A stretch of DNA of 64,000 bases, taken from NCBI RefSeq assembly GCF_002042965.1, contig NZ_MZNT01000007.1, positions 124,001 to 188,000 of the forward strand. The letters run 5' to 3'. Below are positions 42,573 to 52,631 of the stretch, in pieces (position 1 is the first letter of the stretch; each line of letters starts with the position of its first letter). The position numbers and the translations under genes were made by a program. Origin of the DNA: Paenibacillus sp. 32352 (GTDB lineage Bacteria > Bacillota > Bacilli > Paenibacillales > NBRC-103111). The notes under the pieces are model-generated. The model was not told the DNA's origin. It saw nothing but the letters and a program-made list of their open reading frames with translations, and made no database searches.

Positions 42573-43832
42573 ATGCTGTTCAAAGAGCAATTCGATGAGA
42601 TTCACCGGATCGCGCGGACGATCTTCGACAATCCCGAATTGGGTTATAAAGAAGTGAAGACCCGGCAGACTGTTGTGGATTTTTTGACTCGCGTCCATCC
42701 CGGGATCGAACTCGAATCCTTCAGCACGACAGGACTCAAGACGTCGCTCGGCAGCGGCAAAAAGCTGAACATCGCTTTCATTGCAGAGCTGGATGCCGTC
42801 TACGCCCCTTCGCATTGGCGTTCGGATCAAGCGACAGGTGCGGCGCATAATTGCGGCCATTATACCCAGGTAGCCATCGCGCTGGCGTTGTACAAGTACT
42901 TTTATACTACGGGCGCTTACAAGGCTTGGGATTACACGCTGACGTTCATCTTCGTTCCTGCAGAAGAGTATCTTGATCTGGCTTATCGGGACGAGCTTCT
43001 CAAGAATAAGCAGATTTCGTATTACGGCGGCAAGCCGGAAGCGATGAAGCTTGGCGTGTTCGACGATATCGACATCGGCGTTTGTGTCCATGCAATGGGC
43101 GGCGAATTCCCGGTACGGACGATTGAAACGAACTGTGACTTGGCCGGATTTTTGTACAAGCGCTATACGTTCGAAGGTAAGGCTACCCACGCCGGCTTCG
43201 ACCCGTTCTCCGCGAAAAATGCTTACAGTATGTCTACGCTGTTCAATGTCGCTCTAGGCCTTGCCCGCCAGCAAATGAAGGATTCGGAAAAGGTCCGGAT
43301 GAATCCGATCGTGATGGAATCCGACATGTCCACCAACGTCATTCCGAACCGGATTAAGGTCGGGTCTGACTTAAGAACGCTTACGGTCGATTATATGAAA
43401 GAAGCCGCTGTCAAAATGGACGATGCGGCAAGAGGAAGTGCCCTAGCGCTGCAAGGAAGCGTGTCGATCGAAACGCAGATGGGCTATTTGCCGTTCGTAC
43501 AGGACCGTTATCTGTCCGAGTTCGTTATTGAAGCGTTCCATGCTAACGACGAAATCGCCGCCTTCCGGAACGAGACGCCCATCAGCGCCGCAGGCGACAT
43601 CGGGGATTTGTCTTATATGATCCCTTGTATTCAAATCGGCTACAGCGGTTTTACCGGAACGATCCATGGAGATGACTTCAAGGATATCGATCCCGAGTTC
43701 ATTTACGAAATTTTCCCGAGATTCCTCGCTGACGTATTTGAACGTTTCAATGGCCGGATCGACCGATCCAGGCTCTATCGTCGTTCTTATAAAGAATACG
43801 AGACATTAATTAACTCCATCGCGCAACAGTAA
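42573..43832 (+). CDS. M20-family amidohydrolase
   Basis: A 419-residue metallopeptidase-like amidase. The M20 fold signs are FDNPELGYKEVKTRQTVVDFL, IAFIAELDAVYAPSHW, AAHNCGHYTQVAIALALYKYF (metal ligands), FVPAEEYLD (catalytic Glu pair) and the dimerisation-domain FEGKATHAGFDPFSAKNA with its His, then a C-terminal GTIHGDDFKDIDPEFI. It resembles p-aminobenzoyl-glutamate hydrolase (AbgA/B) and N-acyl amino acid amidases. AGGAGG precedes ATG by six bases. It leads the operon M20-DUF3100-small membrane protein. Confidence 0.88.
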   Translation: MLFKEQFDEIHRIARTIFDNPELGYKEVKTRQTVVDFLTRVHPGIELESFSTTGLKTSLGSGKKLNIAFIAELDAVYAPSHWRSDQATGAAHNCGHYTQVAIALALYKYFYTTGAYKAWDYTLTFIFVPAEEYLDLAYRDELLKNKQISYYGGKPEAMKLGVFDDIDIGVCVHAMGGEFPVRTIETNCDLAGFLYKRYTFEGKATHAGFDPFSAKNAYSMSTLFNVALGLARQQMKDSEKVRMNPIVMESDMSTNVIPNRIKVGSDLRTLTVDYMKEAAVKMDDAARGSALALQGSVSIETQMGYLPFVQDRYLSEFVIEAFHANDEIAAFRNETPISAAGDIGDLSYMIPCIQIGYSGFTGTIHGDDFKDIDPEFIYEIFPRFLADVFERFNGRIDRSRLYRRSYKEYETLINSIAQQ

Positions 43833-43853
43833 TTAACGGAAAAGAGGATTATC

Positions 43854-44657
43854 ATGAAATCGACGGCATCCAAGTCCCAATTTATACTTTTGCTTGTTTT
43901 CGCGCTTTTGGTCATTACCGTATCAGAGTTTATCGGCATCCAGTCGGTGAAGTTCGGTTCGGTTAAGATCAGCTTCCTGCCGCTGGTCTACGCGATCCTG
44001 ATCACGATGATACTAGGGATCACCGTTGTGCGCAAAGGCATCCTGAAAAAGGTATACAGTAAAGAAAACGTCAACTTTTCAGGAAAATATTTGATTTTCA
44101 TCATGCTTCCCTTGATGGCAAGATACGGGGCGGATGTAGCTCCCAAAATTCATGAGATTTTGCAGGTCGGCTGGATTTTCGTTATCCAGGAATTCGGCCA
44201 TTTATGTACTGTCTTGATCGGCCTGCCGATTGCTATTCTGATCGGATTGCGCCGGGAAGCGATCGGAGCTACTCTCGGAATCGGACGTGAAGGCGAGCTT
44301 GCCTATATTTCCGAGAAGTACACGCTCGATTCTGACGAAGGCCGCGGTGTCTTGTCGCTGTACATCATCGGTACGCTCTTCGGAACCTTGTTCTTCAGTA
44401 TCGTCACACCGATTCTGCTTTCTATCGGCTTCGACGTAGAAGCCTTAGCCATGTCGGCGGGTGTCGGCTCCGCAAGTATGATGACCGCTGCTTCCTCTGC
44501 CCTGGTCGCTGGAATTCCGGACAAGGCGTCCACTATTACGGCCTATGCATCAGCAAGCCAGCTGCTGACCAGCTTCATGGGTACGTACACGATGGTATTT
44601 CTAGCTGTACCTATTCAACGATTCATGTACAAACTATTGGTTAGAGGTGCTAAATAA
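43854..44657 (+). CDS. DUF3100 membrane protein
   Basis: A 267-residue integral membrane protein with about seven helices and the DUF3100 features VKFGSVKISFLPLVYAILITMILG, GADVAPKIHEILQVGWIFVIQEFGHL, REAIGATLGIGREGELAYISEKYTLDSDEGRGVL and SAGVGSASMMTAASSALVAGIPDKASTITAYASASQ. The family is uncharacterised; the fold looks carrier-like (two halves with a glycine-rich GVGSASMM hairpin). It lies 21 bases after the amidohydrolase and shares one base with the next gene, so a joint role in moving that enzyme's substrate or product is inferred. Confidence 0.8.
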   Translation: MKSTASKSQFILLLVFALLVITVSEFIGIQSVKFGSVKISFLPLVYAILITMILGITVVRKGILKKVYSKENVNFSGKYLIFIMLPLMARYGADVAPKIHEILQVGWIFVIQEFGHLCTVLIGLPIAILIGLRREAIGATLGIGREGELAYISEKYTLDSDEGRGVLSLYIIGTLFGTLFFSIVTPILLSIGFDVEALAMSAGVGSASMMTAASSALVAGIPDKASTITAYASASQLLTSFMGTYTMVFLAVPIQRFMYKLLVRGAK

Positions 44658-45136
44658 TGGAAGGCGGATTAAATAAATACGTAAAGTACGCTTTGGTGCT
44701 GCTGTTAAGCATATCCCTGATTTTGTTCACACAGGAAATTAAACTGCTCAAAAACCCGAACAGCACTCCGATTTCAATGATGACGATATATGGTTTGATC
44801 GTGCTGTGGGCGTTTTCCTTCATCGGAATTCTGATCTCCAGCCTGATGAAAAAAGTGCCGCTCAAGCTGATTCAGGATTTCCCTGTGCTCGGCTGGGTAT
44901 CGATTACTTCCCTAGTTTTTTGCCTTATTTCCGATACTTTTATCCATATGATCCAAGCCGTCGACTTTCTGTCGATCACAACGCCGATCCTGACCTTCGC
45001 GGGAATTTCCGTTGCCGATCGTTTGATCGACCTGCGCAAAACATCCTGGAAGGTTGCTATCGTCGCAATCTTCGTCTTTAGCGGCATGTACGTAGGCAGT
45101 GCTATCCTGGCGCAAATCGGTCTGCATCTTTCCTAA
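44657..45136 (+). CDS. Small four-helix membrane protein, probable DUF3100 partner
   Basis: A 159-residue protein with four hydrophobic helices: YVKYALVLLLSISLILFTQEI, MMTIYGLIVLWAFSFIGILISSL, LGWVSITSLVFCLISDTFIHMIQ and WKVAIVAIFVFSGMYVGSAILAQIG, separated by short loops; ISVADRLIDLRKTS is the longest polar part. Its ATG overlaps the DUF3100 stop (TAATG), the tightest coupling in the operon, as expected for two subunits of one transporter. I recognise no named family with certainty. Confidence 0.75.
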   Translation: MEGGLNKYVKYALVLLLSISLILFTQEIKLLKNPNSTPISMMTIYGLIVLWAFSFIGILISSLMKKVPLKLIQDFPVLGWVSITSLVFCLISDTFIHMIQAVDFLSITTPILTFAGISVADRLIDLRKTSWKVAIVAIFVFSGMYVGSAILAQIGLHLS

Positions 45137-45200
45137 GTACCTCCTGCGGGTTGATTCCAACACGGTTTTCCGGCCTCGCCGCATTTCCTGTACAGCAAAA

Positions 45201-45233
45201 AACCTTAGTCGCATGCAGCGGCTAAGGTTTTTT
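45201..45233 (+). terminator. Terminator of the amidohydrolase operon
   Basis: AACCTTAGTCGC (45201-45212) and GCGGCTAAGGTT (45217-45228) form a 12-base stem with a G-T pair, then TTTTTT; AAAAAA on the left makes it bidirectional. Confidence 0.8.
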
Positions 45234-45307
45234 GAATTTTAACCTGCCCTATCTCTCCTACTCTGCTTCGCTGATCATACGGGGGCACTCCGCAGGAAAA
45301 TCCCTCC

Positions 45308-46858
45308 CTAGGCTCGCACTCGATCCAAATATTCGTGCCAGATCTTGCTCTCCTCATCTGACATGCCACCCGTGATGGTAGAAAAATCGATGAACCGGTC
45401 GAATCTGTCTTTTAAAAGAGCAAATTGCTGGAATGAGGCCGTTATTTTGCTGAGCGAAGCTGAACTTGCCAGCTGCTCCAGATTGCTAGCATGAGTACCG
45501 CTTAGTTCCAGAGATTGAAGGTTTTCAAGCTGATTCAATGCAGAGATATCCTCTATCGCCGATTCTCTTACAATCAGCTTTTCCAGTCTATGGAGTCCTT
45601 CCATAAACTTCATATTCGGCAGAGTGCCTCCCTCCAGCACCAGCTTGCGCAAGTTTACGAGCTTGCCTAATTCAGTCAATTCGCTCTCCGTTATTTGACC
45701 CAATTTGGAGATGGTCAGCTCCTTAAGCTGTTTGAGTTCAGCTATACTGCGAAGCTGCTCCTTATCTGGATTGGATATTTCCAGGGCACGCAAGCTCTTG
45801 ACCAGCTTCAACGGAGAAAAATCGCGAATCTCAGTATCCTGGACATCCAATATTCTCAATTTGGGAAGCGAGCTGAGAGGAGTAACATCCGTTACGGCCG
45901 AGCCGGAAAGAATCAGCTCCTGCAGCTGCTCACATTCTTGCAGAGGGCTTAGATCCGTAACCGGATTTTTCACCAGGTACAAATTTTTCAGCTGCTTGCA
46001 GCCGGTTAATGCTTCGATGGAGCGGATTTCGTTCACGCTCAGGACTAGCTCACGTACATCCGTGCACTGCCCTAGCGGAGAAATATCCGTCAATCCTTCT
46101 CGTATAAAATATAACTTTTTCGCACGAACAAACGCATCCGGGGAGCCGGTCGTCTTGATGATTCTCTCTTTCCAATCGTTATCTAGACTGTCATACCACT
46201 CATTCAAGTTCTGTCCGCCTATCTCTTGTCCAAACGGCTCACACACTGGAAGCTCCATTGTGCGGATCGCATCGAGAAAATGAACTTCCCCTTCCTTGCC
46301 GAAGCTCCAGGTGATATATTCTTCATCCTCGCGATTGACGCTGTAATTGCCTTCCCTTGCTGTGTTACGGATAAATTCAAGCAAACGAGTAAGCCGAAGA
46401 GCTATTACATACTTAACCTCTTCGTCGCGTCCGAAATTAATAACCTGTCCCTTTATTCCTTTGTCCGCAGGATCCATGTCAATGCCAAGGTTGTTACCGC
46501 CCCAATCCTTGCTGATCGGCAGCCAGTAACGATGGATATATTGTTCCTTGATCCAGCCGGCGGGAACAGAATAATGCTCGACTTCCATAGCATGATTCTC
46601 TAGACTGACCCAAATCCTCCATTCCGCAAGCATGTCATCCAATGATAGAAACGGTAGTCCAAAAAACAACCCCGGACCCCCGTCCTTTTCCCCATTATGG
46701 ACTAAATAAAGCTCTCTCAGCTCTGCAGGCAAGGCAAATCCCATTTCCGCTTCCGCCTTGTGAAGCTCCTCCTCCGATGCCGGCGGATTTAACGCTCCGG
46801 CTAGCTCAGGAAGATCGGTCTGCAGCAGATCTATTATTTCTTGTAGTAATTGTTTCAT
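45308..46858 (-). CDS. SMI1/KNR4-like domain protein with leucine-rich repeats
   Basis: A 516-residue cytosolic protein. Residues about 20-165 form an SMI1/KNR4 (SUKH) domain: NPPASEEELHKAEAEMGFALPAELRELYLVHNGEKDGGPGLFFG..LPFLSLDDMLAEW. Residues about 245-480 are eight or nine leucine-rich repeats (LYFIREGLTDISPLGQC, LKNLYLVKNPVTDLSPLQEC, LRILDVQDTEIRDFSPLK). SUKH proteins are a widespread polymorphic-toxin immunity fold; the LRR part would recognise a protein partner. There is no toxin or secretion gene adjacent. Start is supported by TAAGGAGG. Confidence 0.85.
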   Translation of the reverse strand: MKQLLQEIIDLLQTDLPELAGALNPPASEEELHKAEAEMGFALPAELRELYLVHNGEKDGGPGLFFGLPFLSLDDMLAEWRIWVSLENHAMEVEHYSVPAGWIKEQYIHRYWLPISKDWGGNNLGIDMDPADKGIKGQVINFGRDEEVKYVIALRLTRLLEFIRNTAREGNYSVNREDEEYITWSFGKEGEVHFLDAIRTMELPVCEPFGQEIGGQNLNEWYDSLDNDWKERIIKTTGSPDAFVRAKKLYFIREGLTDISPLGQCTDVRELVLSVNEIRSIEALTGCKQLKNLYLVKNPVTDLSPLQECEQLQELILSGSAVTDVTPLSSLPKLRILDVQDTEIRDFSPLKLVKSLRALEISNPDKEQLRSIAELKQLKELTISKLGQITESELTELGKLVNLRKLVLEGGTLPNMKFMEGLHRLEKLIVRESAIEDISALNQLENLQSLELSGTHASNLEQLASSASLSKITASFQQFALLKDRFDRFIDFSTITGGMSDEESKIWHEYLDRVRA

Positions 46859-46917
46859 TAGTACATTTCCTCCTTAAATAAAGCGGCGCTGAGTCCTGGA
46901 GCTTCTCATGAGCTCAA

Positions 46918-47334
46918 TTAGCTTTCATATTCGACACATGCTAGAAGCACGGGTGAAGCCACTGCCTGTAAACCTGCTTTGTTGATACGAAACAACTCCT
47001 CGTTAATGGTTCCATAAGGCGATTGGTTTCCGTATTGGAGGATGATCGCGTTATAAGCCTGGATCGCCTCATCGATCGCAGCAGGGAGCTGCTCAACGAA
47101 TGCTTGATGCTGTGAATATTCCAACCGCAAATAGTTAATAAAGGACTTACGATCTTCCTCGGCTCTGAAAAAATGCAGCTCTTGAAAATCTTCATCGATC
47201 CAGGAACATCCTATGCTAATTAAAAAAGCGGAAGGCCGCGCATCTCCTTCATCATCATACAGGGTCTCAGTAAAAGCTTCTAATTCTTCTTCCGTAGAAA
47301 AGTTAGCCCCCCATATCGTTACAATGTGCTTCAT
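46918..47334 (-). CDS. Imm22-family immunity-like protein
   Basis: A 138-residue protein with the Imm22 pattern: VTIWGANFSTEEELEAFTETLYDDEGDARPSAFLISIGCSWIDEDFQELHFF. Imm22 members protect against partner nuclease or deaminase toxins in contact-dependent systems. The ATG at 47334 is six bases from AGGTGA. It lies between two other proteins of immunity-island type on the same strand (gaps about 40-60 bases). No cognate toxin is present, so a current protective role is inference. Confidence 0.7.
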   Translation of the reverse strand: MKHIVTIWGANFSTEEELEAFTETLYDDEGDARPSAFLISIGCSWIDEDFQELHFFRAEEDRKSFINYLRLEYSQHQAFVEQLPAAIDEAIQAYNAIILQYGNQSPYGTINEELFRINKAGLQAVASPVLLACVEYES

Positions 47335-47379
47335 TATCATTCACCTGCCCTCAAGTTCAATGCCCCGGGATATCTCTCC

Positions 47380-49086
47380 TCACTTACGCTTGTCCATTTT
47401 TGCCAATATAGCTGCGAATAATTGCTGTTCTTCTTCGCCCGCTTCCTTGCGTGCTCTTGCCTCCAGGTTCTTCCTGCTGCCCCAGATCAGATACGCCAAA
47501 TGCTCTACCTCATGGGATTTGAGCGGCTCCATGAATGTCAACAGAGCCTGCAAACTCCCTGCGCTTTCAAATCGGGCCTGTTCCTTGGCGAACTTGCCTT
47601 CGTTGCACCTCAAGAGACATGCTGCGACAGTCGGAAGCGTCGTCGAGTCAATGCCGTACTGCTGGATAAGCGCAAGCGTAAACGCCTGCTGTACCGATTG
47701 ATGCTCCTGATCAACTACGCTCATATAAGCTTCTACCAAGGGAAAATAAGACTTACTCTGCAATCCCAAGCCGAATACCGCATATGTGCCGGGCATGCAA
47801 TTTTTCTCCCCTTCAGTATCGTCGTACCATTCATGCTCGACCATGGCTAACCGCGCATAAACCTCGAGCTTCGGAAACAGCTCGGCATATTGCAATGCAT
47901 TGGCGAAGAAACGATGCGTCTGCGATTTAGCCAGCCCGGGGATAGGGAGCAGCTGCTTGGATTTGGACTTCAGCTTGATTTGATAGCTTCTGGAGAAGCC
48001 TTTGTTCAGCAGATTGCAAATAAAATCAAGCGCTTTTGCATAGCTGTCCGCTCGTTCCTCCTTGATATGTATCGTAATCGTCGAAAAAATATCGTTAGCC
48101 CGGCATTCAAGCTGACTGTCCTTATAACTGATATCTTCATCGGGGAGAGTGCCGCTTCCATTCTCCATAGCCTGCTCCGCCCTGGTGCTCCCAAGCTCCT
48201 TCAACAGCTCCAACAGCTCGATACCTGTGCTTCTGCTGTAATTCGGCTCATGCTTGATGATCAGAATAGCCGTCTGCAGAGCAAGCTCCATAGCCTGCGG
48301 ATCTATGCTGCTTGGATCAATCCCTTCCTTCTTCGTGTACACAGGGAGCCCCCATGTCTGCTTCGCACAATGGAAATAAAGTGGAAGAAATTCGGTCTCG
48401 GTCCAGCTTCGAAAAGCTCTGATAAACGTTGCCCTATGCTCGGCCAGCTTCTCCTGTTTGCTCTTGTTTAATTCGAGCACCCGGTCGTAAATACGAAATA
48501 GTTCCTTCAAGTCTATTGTCGGGAACAGCCCGGAATCGACTAAGTGATTCGACAGAAAGAAGCTTTCTAACGGAGCTGTCGGAAAGCTCTTGGCTTCCAG
48601 CTTATTGCGTATGTATTGACGGATTCGTTCCAGCAAATCGTTTCTCTTGCTTTGATTGATATAATCGACGACGATGACATCCCATTCCCCATCAGCTAAG
48701 GCGAATTTGCCTGCTATCCTGAAGCGGTAATTGAGCAAGGGGCTGCTATCGTACCTTTTTAACCGAAGAAGAAGCCTTTCTTCGAGCTGCGGCAGCAGCT
48801 CTTGCTCAATGCTTTCCTTTGTTAAAGGCACCACGGGCCGAGACCCTTGGGATTCGAATTCCGGTGAACTGAAGTCATCGTCGAATGAGAATACACGGAT
48901 GGCTCCATCATCATATTCGAACCGGACATAATCATGTACGCCAATCTGTAAGGTGGTACGCCGAATAATGTCTGCGGCATCTTTCTTATCGAGTTGATCG
49001 AACCATTCGTTCAATATATCGGCTATTTCGTCAGCTATTGTTGCAACCATTGCTTGAGTATCCATTACGGTCATCTTCACCACCAT
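47380..49086 (-). CDS. Large uncharacterised protein, possibly DUF6138-type
   Basis: A 568-residue cytosolic, mostly helical protein with no membrane segment or signal. It begins TMVATIADEIADILNEWFDQLDKKDAADIIRRTT-like (ATIADEIADILNEWFDQLDK), has VHDYVRFEYDDGAIRVFSFDDDF, ATFIRAFRSWTETEFLPLYF, and a HEAT-like C-terminal half ending LAYLIWGSRKNLEARARKEAGEEEQQ. I believe similar proteins in Paenibacillus are filed as DUF6138, but I cannot confirm it. The start is uncertain (49086 or in-frame ATGs a few codons later). It is the last in a run of three immunity-like genes. Confidence 0.6.
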   Translation of the reverse strand: MVVKMTVMDTQAMVATIADEIADILNEWFDQLDKKDAADIIRRTTLQIGVHDYVRFEYDDGAIRVFSFDDDFSSPEFESQGSRPVVPLTKESIEQELLPQLEERLLLRLKRYDSSPLLNYRFRIAGKFALADGEWDVIVVDYINQSKRNDLLERIRQYIRNKLEAKSFPTAPLESFFLSNHLVDSGLFPTIDLKELFRIYDRVLELNKSKQEKLAEHRATFIRAFRSWTETEFLPLYFHCAKQTWGLPVYTKKEGIDPSSIDPQAMELALQTAILIIKHEPNYSRSTGIELLELLKELGSTRAEQAMENGSGTLPDEDISYKDSQLECRANDIFSTITIHIKEERADSYAKALDFICNLLNKGFSRSYQIKLKSKSKQLLPIPGLAKSQTHRFFANALQYAELFPKLEVYARLAMVEHEWYDDTEGEKNCMPGTYAVFGLGLQSKSYFPLVEAYMSVVDQEHQSVQQAFTLALIQQYGIDSTTLPTVAACLLRCNEGKFAKEQARFESAGSLQALLTFMEPLKSHEVEHLAYLIWGSRKNLEARARKEAGEEEQQLFAAILAKMDKRK

Positions 49087-49350
49087 GATTTATTAGTAAA
49101 AGGATTCCAGTAAATTCTATTATAAGTTTTGAAGCCAAAAAGGTCAGCGGTCTTAATACCTAATTAACAGGTCTTGGGACATACGATTGACCAATGGGCC
49201 TATTTGTGTCCCGCACAGTGGTGAGAGACTGTTAAGAAGACCTTGAATTAACGCCAATAACTTTGTTGGGGTATGCCCCTCCTGCCAGGCTTTAGAAGCG
49301 GATCATGGTACTCGGCGGGGGCGCTCCGAAGTTGTTCATTCCGTCAATTC

Positions 49351-49381
49351 AAAAAGAACGCCCATTGACCAATGAGCGTTC
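49351..49381 (-). terminator. Terminator of the Bce-type operon
   Basis: Minus strand GAACGCTCATTGG, TC, then CAATGGGCGTTC followed by TTTTTG. Confidence 0.6.
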
Positions 49382-49412
49382 CTGTGTGGTTCATATAACA
49401 TCTGCCCAGGGT

Positions 49413-49748
49413 TCAGCGTTCCTGCTTGATCTCCTTGGGCGCTTCCTCTTCCTTGATCTGCTCCCATTCTTGAGCATACGCGCCTTTGGCTAATACCTTC
49501 ACATAAGCTCCTTCCGGCAGCTTTGTGCTTGCTGTAAAGCTCACCTTTTTCTTAAGCCCCTCTGCGTTGTATCCGGTAAGGTTGTATCTGAACCTTCCAT
49601 CCTCGTCCTGTGCCGGTTGATTAATTCGAACATATACGTATTCTTTATTTATTAAAGGGTTGAAACGATCAATAACGTCTTTGGAAGTCATAAATACAAT
49701 GGCAACAATCACGATAATCAATGCCAGAACCGCACCTGCTTTTTTCAT
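49413..49748 (-). CDS. YxeA family protein (DUF1093)
   Basis: A 111-residue exported or membrane-anchored protein: hydrophobic N-terminus AVLALIIVIVAIVFMTSKD, then the YxeA domain FNPLINKEYVYVRINQPAQDEDGRFRYNLTGYNAEGLKKKVSFTAS, in which the KEYVYV and YNLTGYNAEG motifs are characteristic. YxeA is the last gene of the yxdJKLM-yxeA module in B. subtilis, induced by antimicrobial peptides. Its position 43 bases after the permease reproduces that order. AGGAGG precedes ATG. Confidence 0.85.
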   Translation of the reverse strand: MKKAGAVLALIIVIVAIVFMTSKDVIDRFNPLINKEYVYVRINQPAQDEDGRFRYNLTGYNAEGLKKKVSFTASTKLPEGAYVKVLAKGAYAQEWEQIKEEEAPKEIKQER

Positions 49749-49791
49749 CGAATTTTCCTCCTATTCCTTCACCAATGAGCTTATTTAGCCC

Positions 49792-51723
49792 CTACATCGC
49801 AAGCTTCACCATTCTCTTGTAATACCCGATGGTTAATGCTGCAAAGACAAAGTAAATCAAGGCATACACTCCCATAGCTATCGCAGACGGCACGACAATA
49901 TTAGACAGCACAAGGATAGAGGCTGCCTTAACCGCGAAGACGGAATGCAGCAGCCCGATCAAAAGGGGGATCGCAAAGACGAAAAGCTGCTTGCGCACAA
50001 CGCCTTTCATAATGTCCTGCACGTCAAAGCCAAGCTGCCGCAGGGTGACAAAGCTTCGCTTCTCCTGCTCCGCTTCCGTCATTTGCTTGAAATATAGAAT
50101 GCTGCCGGTCGCAATCAGAAAGACAAGCCCAAGGAAGCCCGAGATAAAGATATACAAACCGAACGACTGAAGTGCAGCCTTAAATTGCGTATAGAAATCG
50201 GGCATGAATTTATCCTTCGGAATATATTTTGCAAAAAGTGCGGAAGCCTTGGCCCGTTCTCCCCGGTCAGGGACTTGAAAAGTATCAAAACGAACCGCTT
50301 CAACCTCGGGCAAGCCTTGCAGTTCCTCCCTGAGCTTCTTTAGGATAGATTCGGTTACGACGAGCTGGTCGCCGTACACGTTATAATTCATGGCAAACTT
50401 ATCGACAAGCCCGGTTAGCTGAAGTGTTGGTTTGCCTCCACCGGTACCCAATTCAATATCCAACGGATAGTTCCTGTTGCTAACCCGCTGATTCCAATTG
50501 AGGCGGGCCCGGCCATCATAGAGAACGGCTTCGCCTTGACCAGGCGATTGTATAGCAGCCCCTGCTTCCAGAAGCTGCTCTGCGGGAAGAAACAGCATTC
50601 TTTTTTGAGAGTCTCCATCCGGGCCATTCACGGTGTCGCGAACCGTTCCCAGAACCCGTACGGCATCAACCGGCCTGTGAACGAACGGGATTCCCTCCCT
50701 TTTCAACTCCTCCCCAAAAGATTTCGCATCCACCCCGCTGTTCTCAAATACATAATCGTACGGGAGTGACAAACGGGTATCTGTTTCAGCGGAGAAGTAT
50801 AACGAATAAGCCATTGCTACCATCGTAAGTGTCATGGCAGACAGCACGGTAATCAAGGTTAACGAATTGGCGTTGGCTTTCATTCTGTGCATAAGAGGAG
50901 CCAGCGACAAGCTGTTCTTTAGTCCGAGATGACCGTTGGCGCTCCTCCTGAATTGATAGAACAGCCAGCTGATGGTGACGCGGAATAACAGATACGTACC
51001 CATGATGGTGGAGAACAGGACGCCAAGCATATTCAAGAAGAGCATATCGTTCAGCATGTGCCCCGAAAGATAATAACCGAACGCAATAAGAGCAATACCA
51101 AGAACAGCGAGAATCGCGGCTGTGACCGTTTTTGGTTTGTGGGGATGCTCGCCCTGCTTCTCTGCATGAAAGAGCTGCAGCAGTGTGCTTCGATAAACGA
51201 TCCGCAGCATCTGTATCGAGGTAAGCACGATAAGAGCGCCGTATACGATAGCGGTTTGAACGAGAGCTTGGCCGGAGAACTTGACTGAAATCACTTCTTC
51301 AATTCCCAGGAGCTTCATGAGAATGAGCAGGAATAGCCGAGTCACCAATGCACCTGCACCTAGTCCGATCAGTAGCGCCCCTACACCGAGCACGATATTC
51401 TCAATGATTAGAAACCGCGCGACGCCTCTCTTCGTCAGACCGATCAGCTGATACAGTCCAATTTCCTTACTTCGACGGTTTAGGAAAATGGAGTTCGCAT
51501 AAATGATAAATACCGCAACAATAACTAATAGTAAAATTCCTGCTGCCTGGAAGGAAGCGGAGAAATTGACATCTGTGCTTGCCAAACGAATGATGGACGA
51601 GTCATACTGCAATGTGGCGAACACAAAGTAAAGACTTGTACTGAAAATCAGCGCGAAAAAGTAAAGGTAGTAATGCTTAATATTTTTTCGCATACTGCGG
51701 ATAACCAGTTCATATAACGTCAA
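49792..51723 (-). CDS. Bce-type ABC transporter permease
   Basis: A 643-residue permease of the BceB/YxdM family: starts [28 protein letters not shown], ten predicted helices, an FtsX core, and a large extracellular loop between helices 7 and 8 (about residues 320-520, [19 protein letters not shown]...). These loops bind the peptide antibiotic. The start is TTG at 51723 with GGGGGTGACACGG, so it overlaps the ATPase stop by 14 bases. It works with BceA-type ATPase to detoxify peptides and to signal to the kinase. Confidence 0.93.
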   Translation of the reverse strand: MTLYELVIRSMRKNIKHYYLYFFALIFSTSLYFVFATLQYDSSIIRLASTDVNFSASFQAAGILLLVIVAVFIIYANSIFLNRRSKEIGLYQLIGLTKRGVARFLIIENIVLGVGALLIGLGAGALVTRLFLLILMKLLGIEEVISVKFSGQALVQTAIVYGALIVLTSIQMLRIVYRSTLLQLFHAEKQGEHPHKPKTVTAAILAVLGIALIAFGYYLSGHMLNDMLFLNMLGVLFSTIMGTYLLFRVTISWLFYQFRRSANGHLGLKNSLSLAPLMHRMKANANSLTLITVLSAMTLTMVAMAYSLYFSAETDTRLSLPYDYVFENSGVDAKSFGEELKREGIPFVHRPVDAVRVLGTVRDTVNGPDGDSQKRMLFLPAEQLLEAGAAIQSPGQGEAVLYDGRARLNWNQRVSNRNYPLDIELGTGGGKPTLQLTGLVDKFAMNYNVYGDQLVVTESILKKLREELQGLPEVEAVRFDTFQVPDRGERAKASALFAKYIPKDKFMPDFYTQFKAALQSFGLYIFISGFLGLVFLIATGSILYFKQMTEAEQEKRSFVTLRQLGFDVQDIMKGVVRKQLFVFAIPLLIGLLHSVFAVKAASILVLSNIVVPSAIAMGVYALIYFVFAALTIGYYKRMVKLAM

Positions 51724-52495
51724 CCGTGTCACCCCCAAGAATAGCCTGAACATCCATAATTTCTTTGAAAAAAGCTTGCCTTGACTTATCGCCGCGGTAC
51801 AATTCCGAGTAAATCACCCCATCCTTTAAAAAGACCACACGGCTGCAGTAGCTTGAAGCAACAGGATCGTGAGTGACCATAACGATGGTAACGTTCCTTT
51901 CCTTGTTGAGCTCTGCAATGGTCCCTAGTAACGCGGAAGCGGTTTTGGAGTCCAGTGCCCCTGTCGGTTCATCGGCAAATACCATGGAAGGGCGATGGAT
52001 GAGAGCGCGGCCTGCGGAAGTTCTCTGCTTTTGTCCGCCGGATATTTCGTGGGGGTATTTGTGTGCCAGCTCCTTGATCCCTAGAACATCGGCGATCGTA
52101 TTGAACTCCTTCTCTGCCTCGGCCCGGTTCATTTTACCAAGTGAGATGGGAAGGAGAATGTTCTCTTTCACGGTCAGCGTATCCAGCAAATTATAATCCT
52201 GAAAGATGAAGCCCAGCTTGCTGCGGCGGAAGGACGATAACTCGGTATCCTTCATAACGGAGATATCTGTATTTTCAATAAGAATCGTACCTTCCGTCGG
52301 ACGGTCAATGGTCGCAAGCACGTTCAGCAGAGTGGTCTTCCCCGATCCGGACGGTCCCATAATGCCTACGAATTCCCCTTCTCCGACGCGAAGATCAATC
52401 CCTTTTAGAACCTGCTGTACACTACCTTTCGTTCCGTAAGATTTGCGTACATTCTGGGCGTGCAGCATGGTTTTATGTGATTGGTTCTGATTCAT
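51710..52495 (-). CDS. Bce-type ABC transporter ATPase
   Basis: A 261-residue ATPase: Walker [17 protein letters not shown]-loop [17 protein letters not shown], signature [18 protein letters not shown], Walker [15 protein letters not shown]-loop [11 protein letters not shown]. The LDT-type helix and GGQKQRT fit BceA/YxdL rather than a LolD-like export. GGAGG precedes the ATG by six bases. It begins the ABC part; a terminator at 52632-52660 separates it from the kinase gene. Confidence 0.95.
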   Translation of the reverse strand: MNQNQSHKTMLHAQNVRKSYGTKGSVQQVLKGIDLRVGEGEFVGIMGPSGSGKTTLLNVLATIDRPTEGTILIENTDISVMKDTELSSFRRSKLGFIFQDYNLLDTLTVKENILLPISLGKMNRAEAEKEFNTIADVLGIKELAHKYPHEISGGQKQRTSAGRALIHRPSMVFADEPTGALDSKTASALLGTIAELNKERNVTIVMVTHDPVASSYCSRVVFLKDGVIYSELYRGDKSRQAFFKEIMDVQAILGGDTVDVI

Positions 52496-52631
52496 ATCTA
52501 ACCTCCAAATGTGCTATAGCCTTATTGTAGTATGTCCGTCCGGCCTTGTCGTACGTTTTAGGTGATATTTGAACGGTCTAATGTTACATTATTGTCACTT
52601 TCGTCGAAGCAACCGCTCCTGCTATTAACAG

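Noticed and set aside
45705..46283. 192-codon plus-strand frame inside the SUKH-LRR gene
   Set aside because: It is an antisense shadow of repeated Leu/Glu codons; the minus-strand protein has clear domains.
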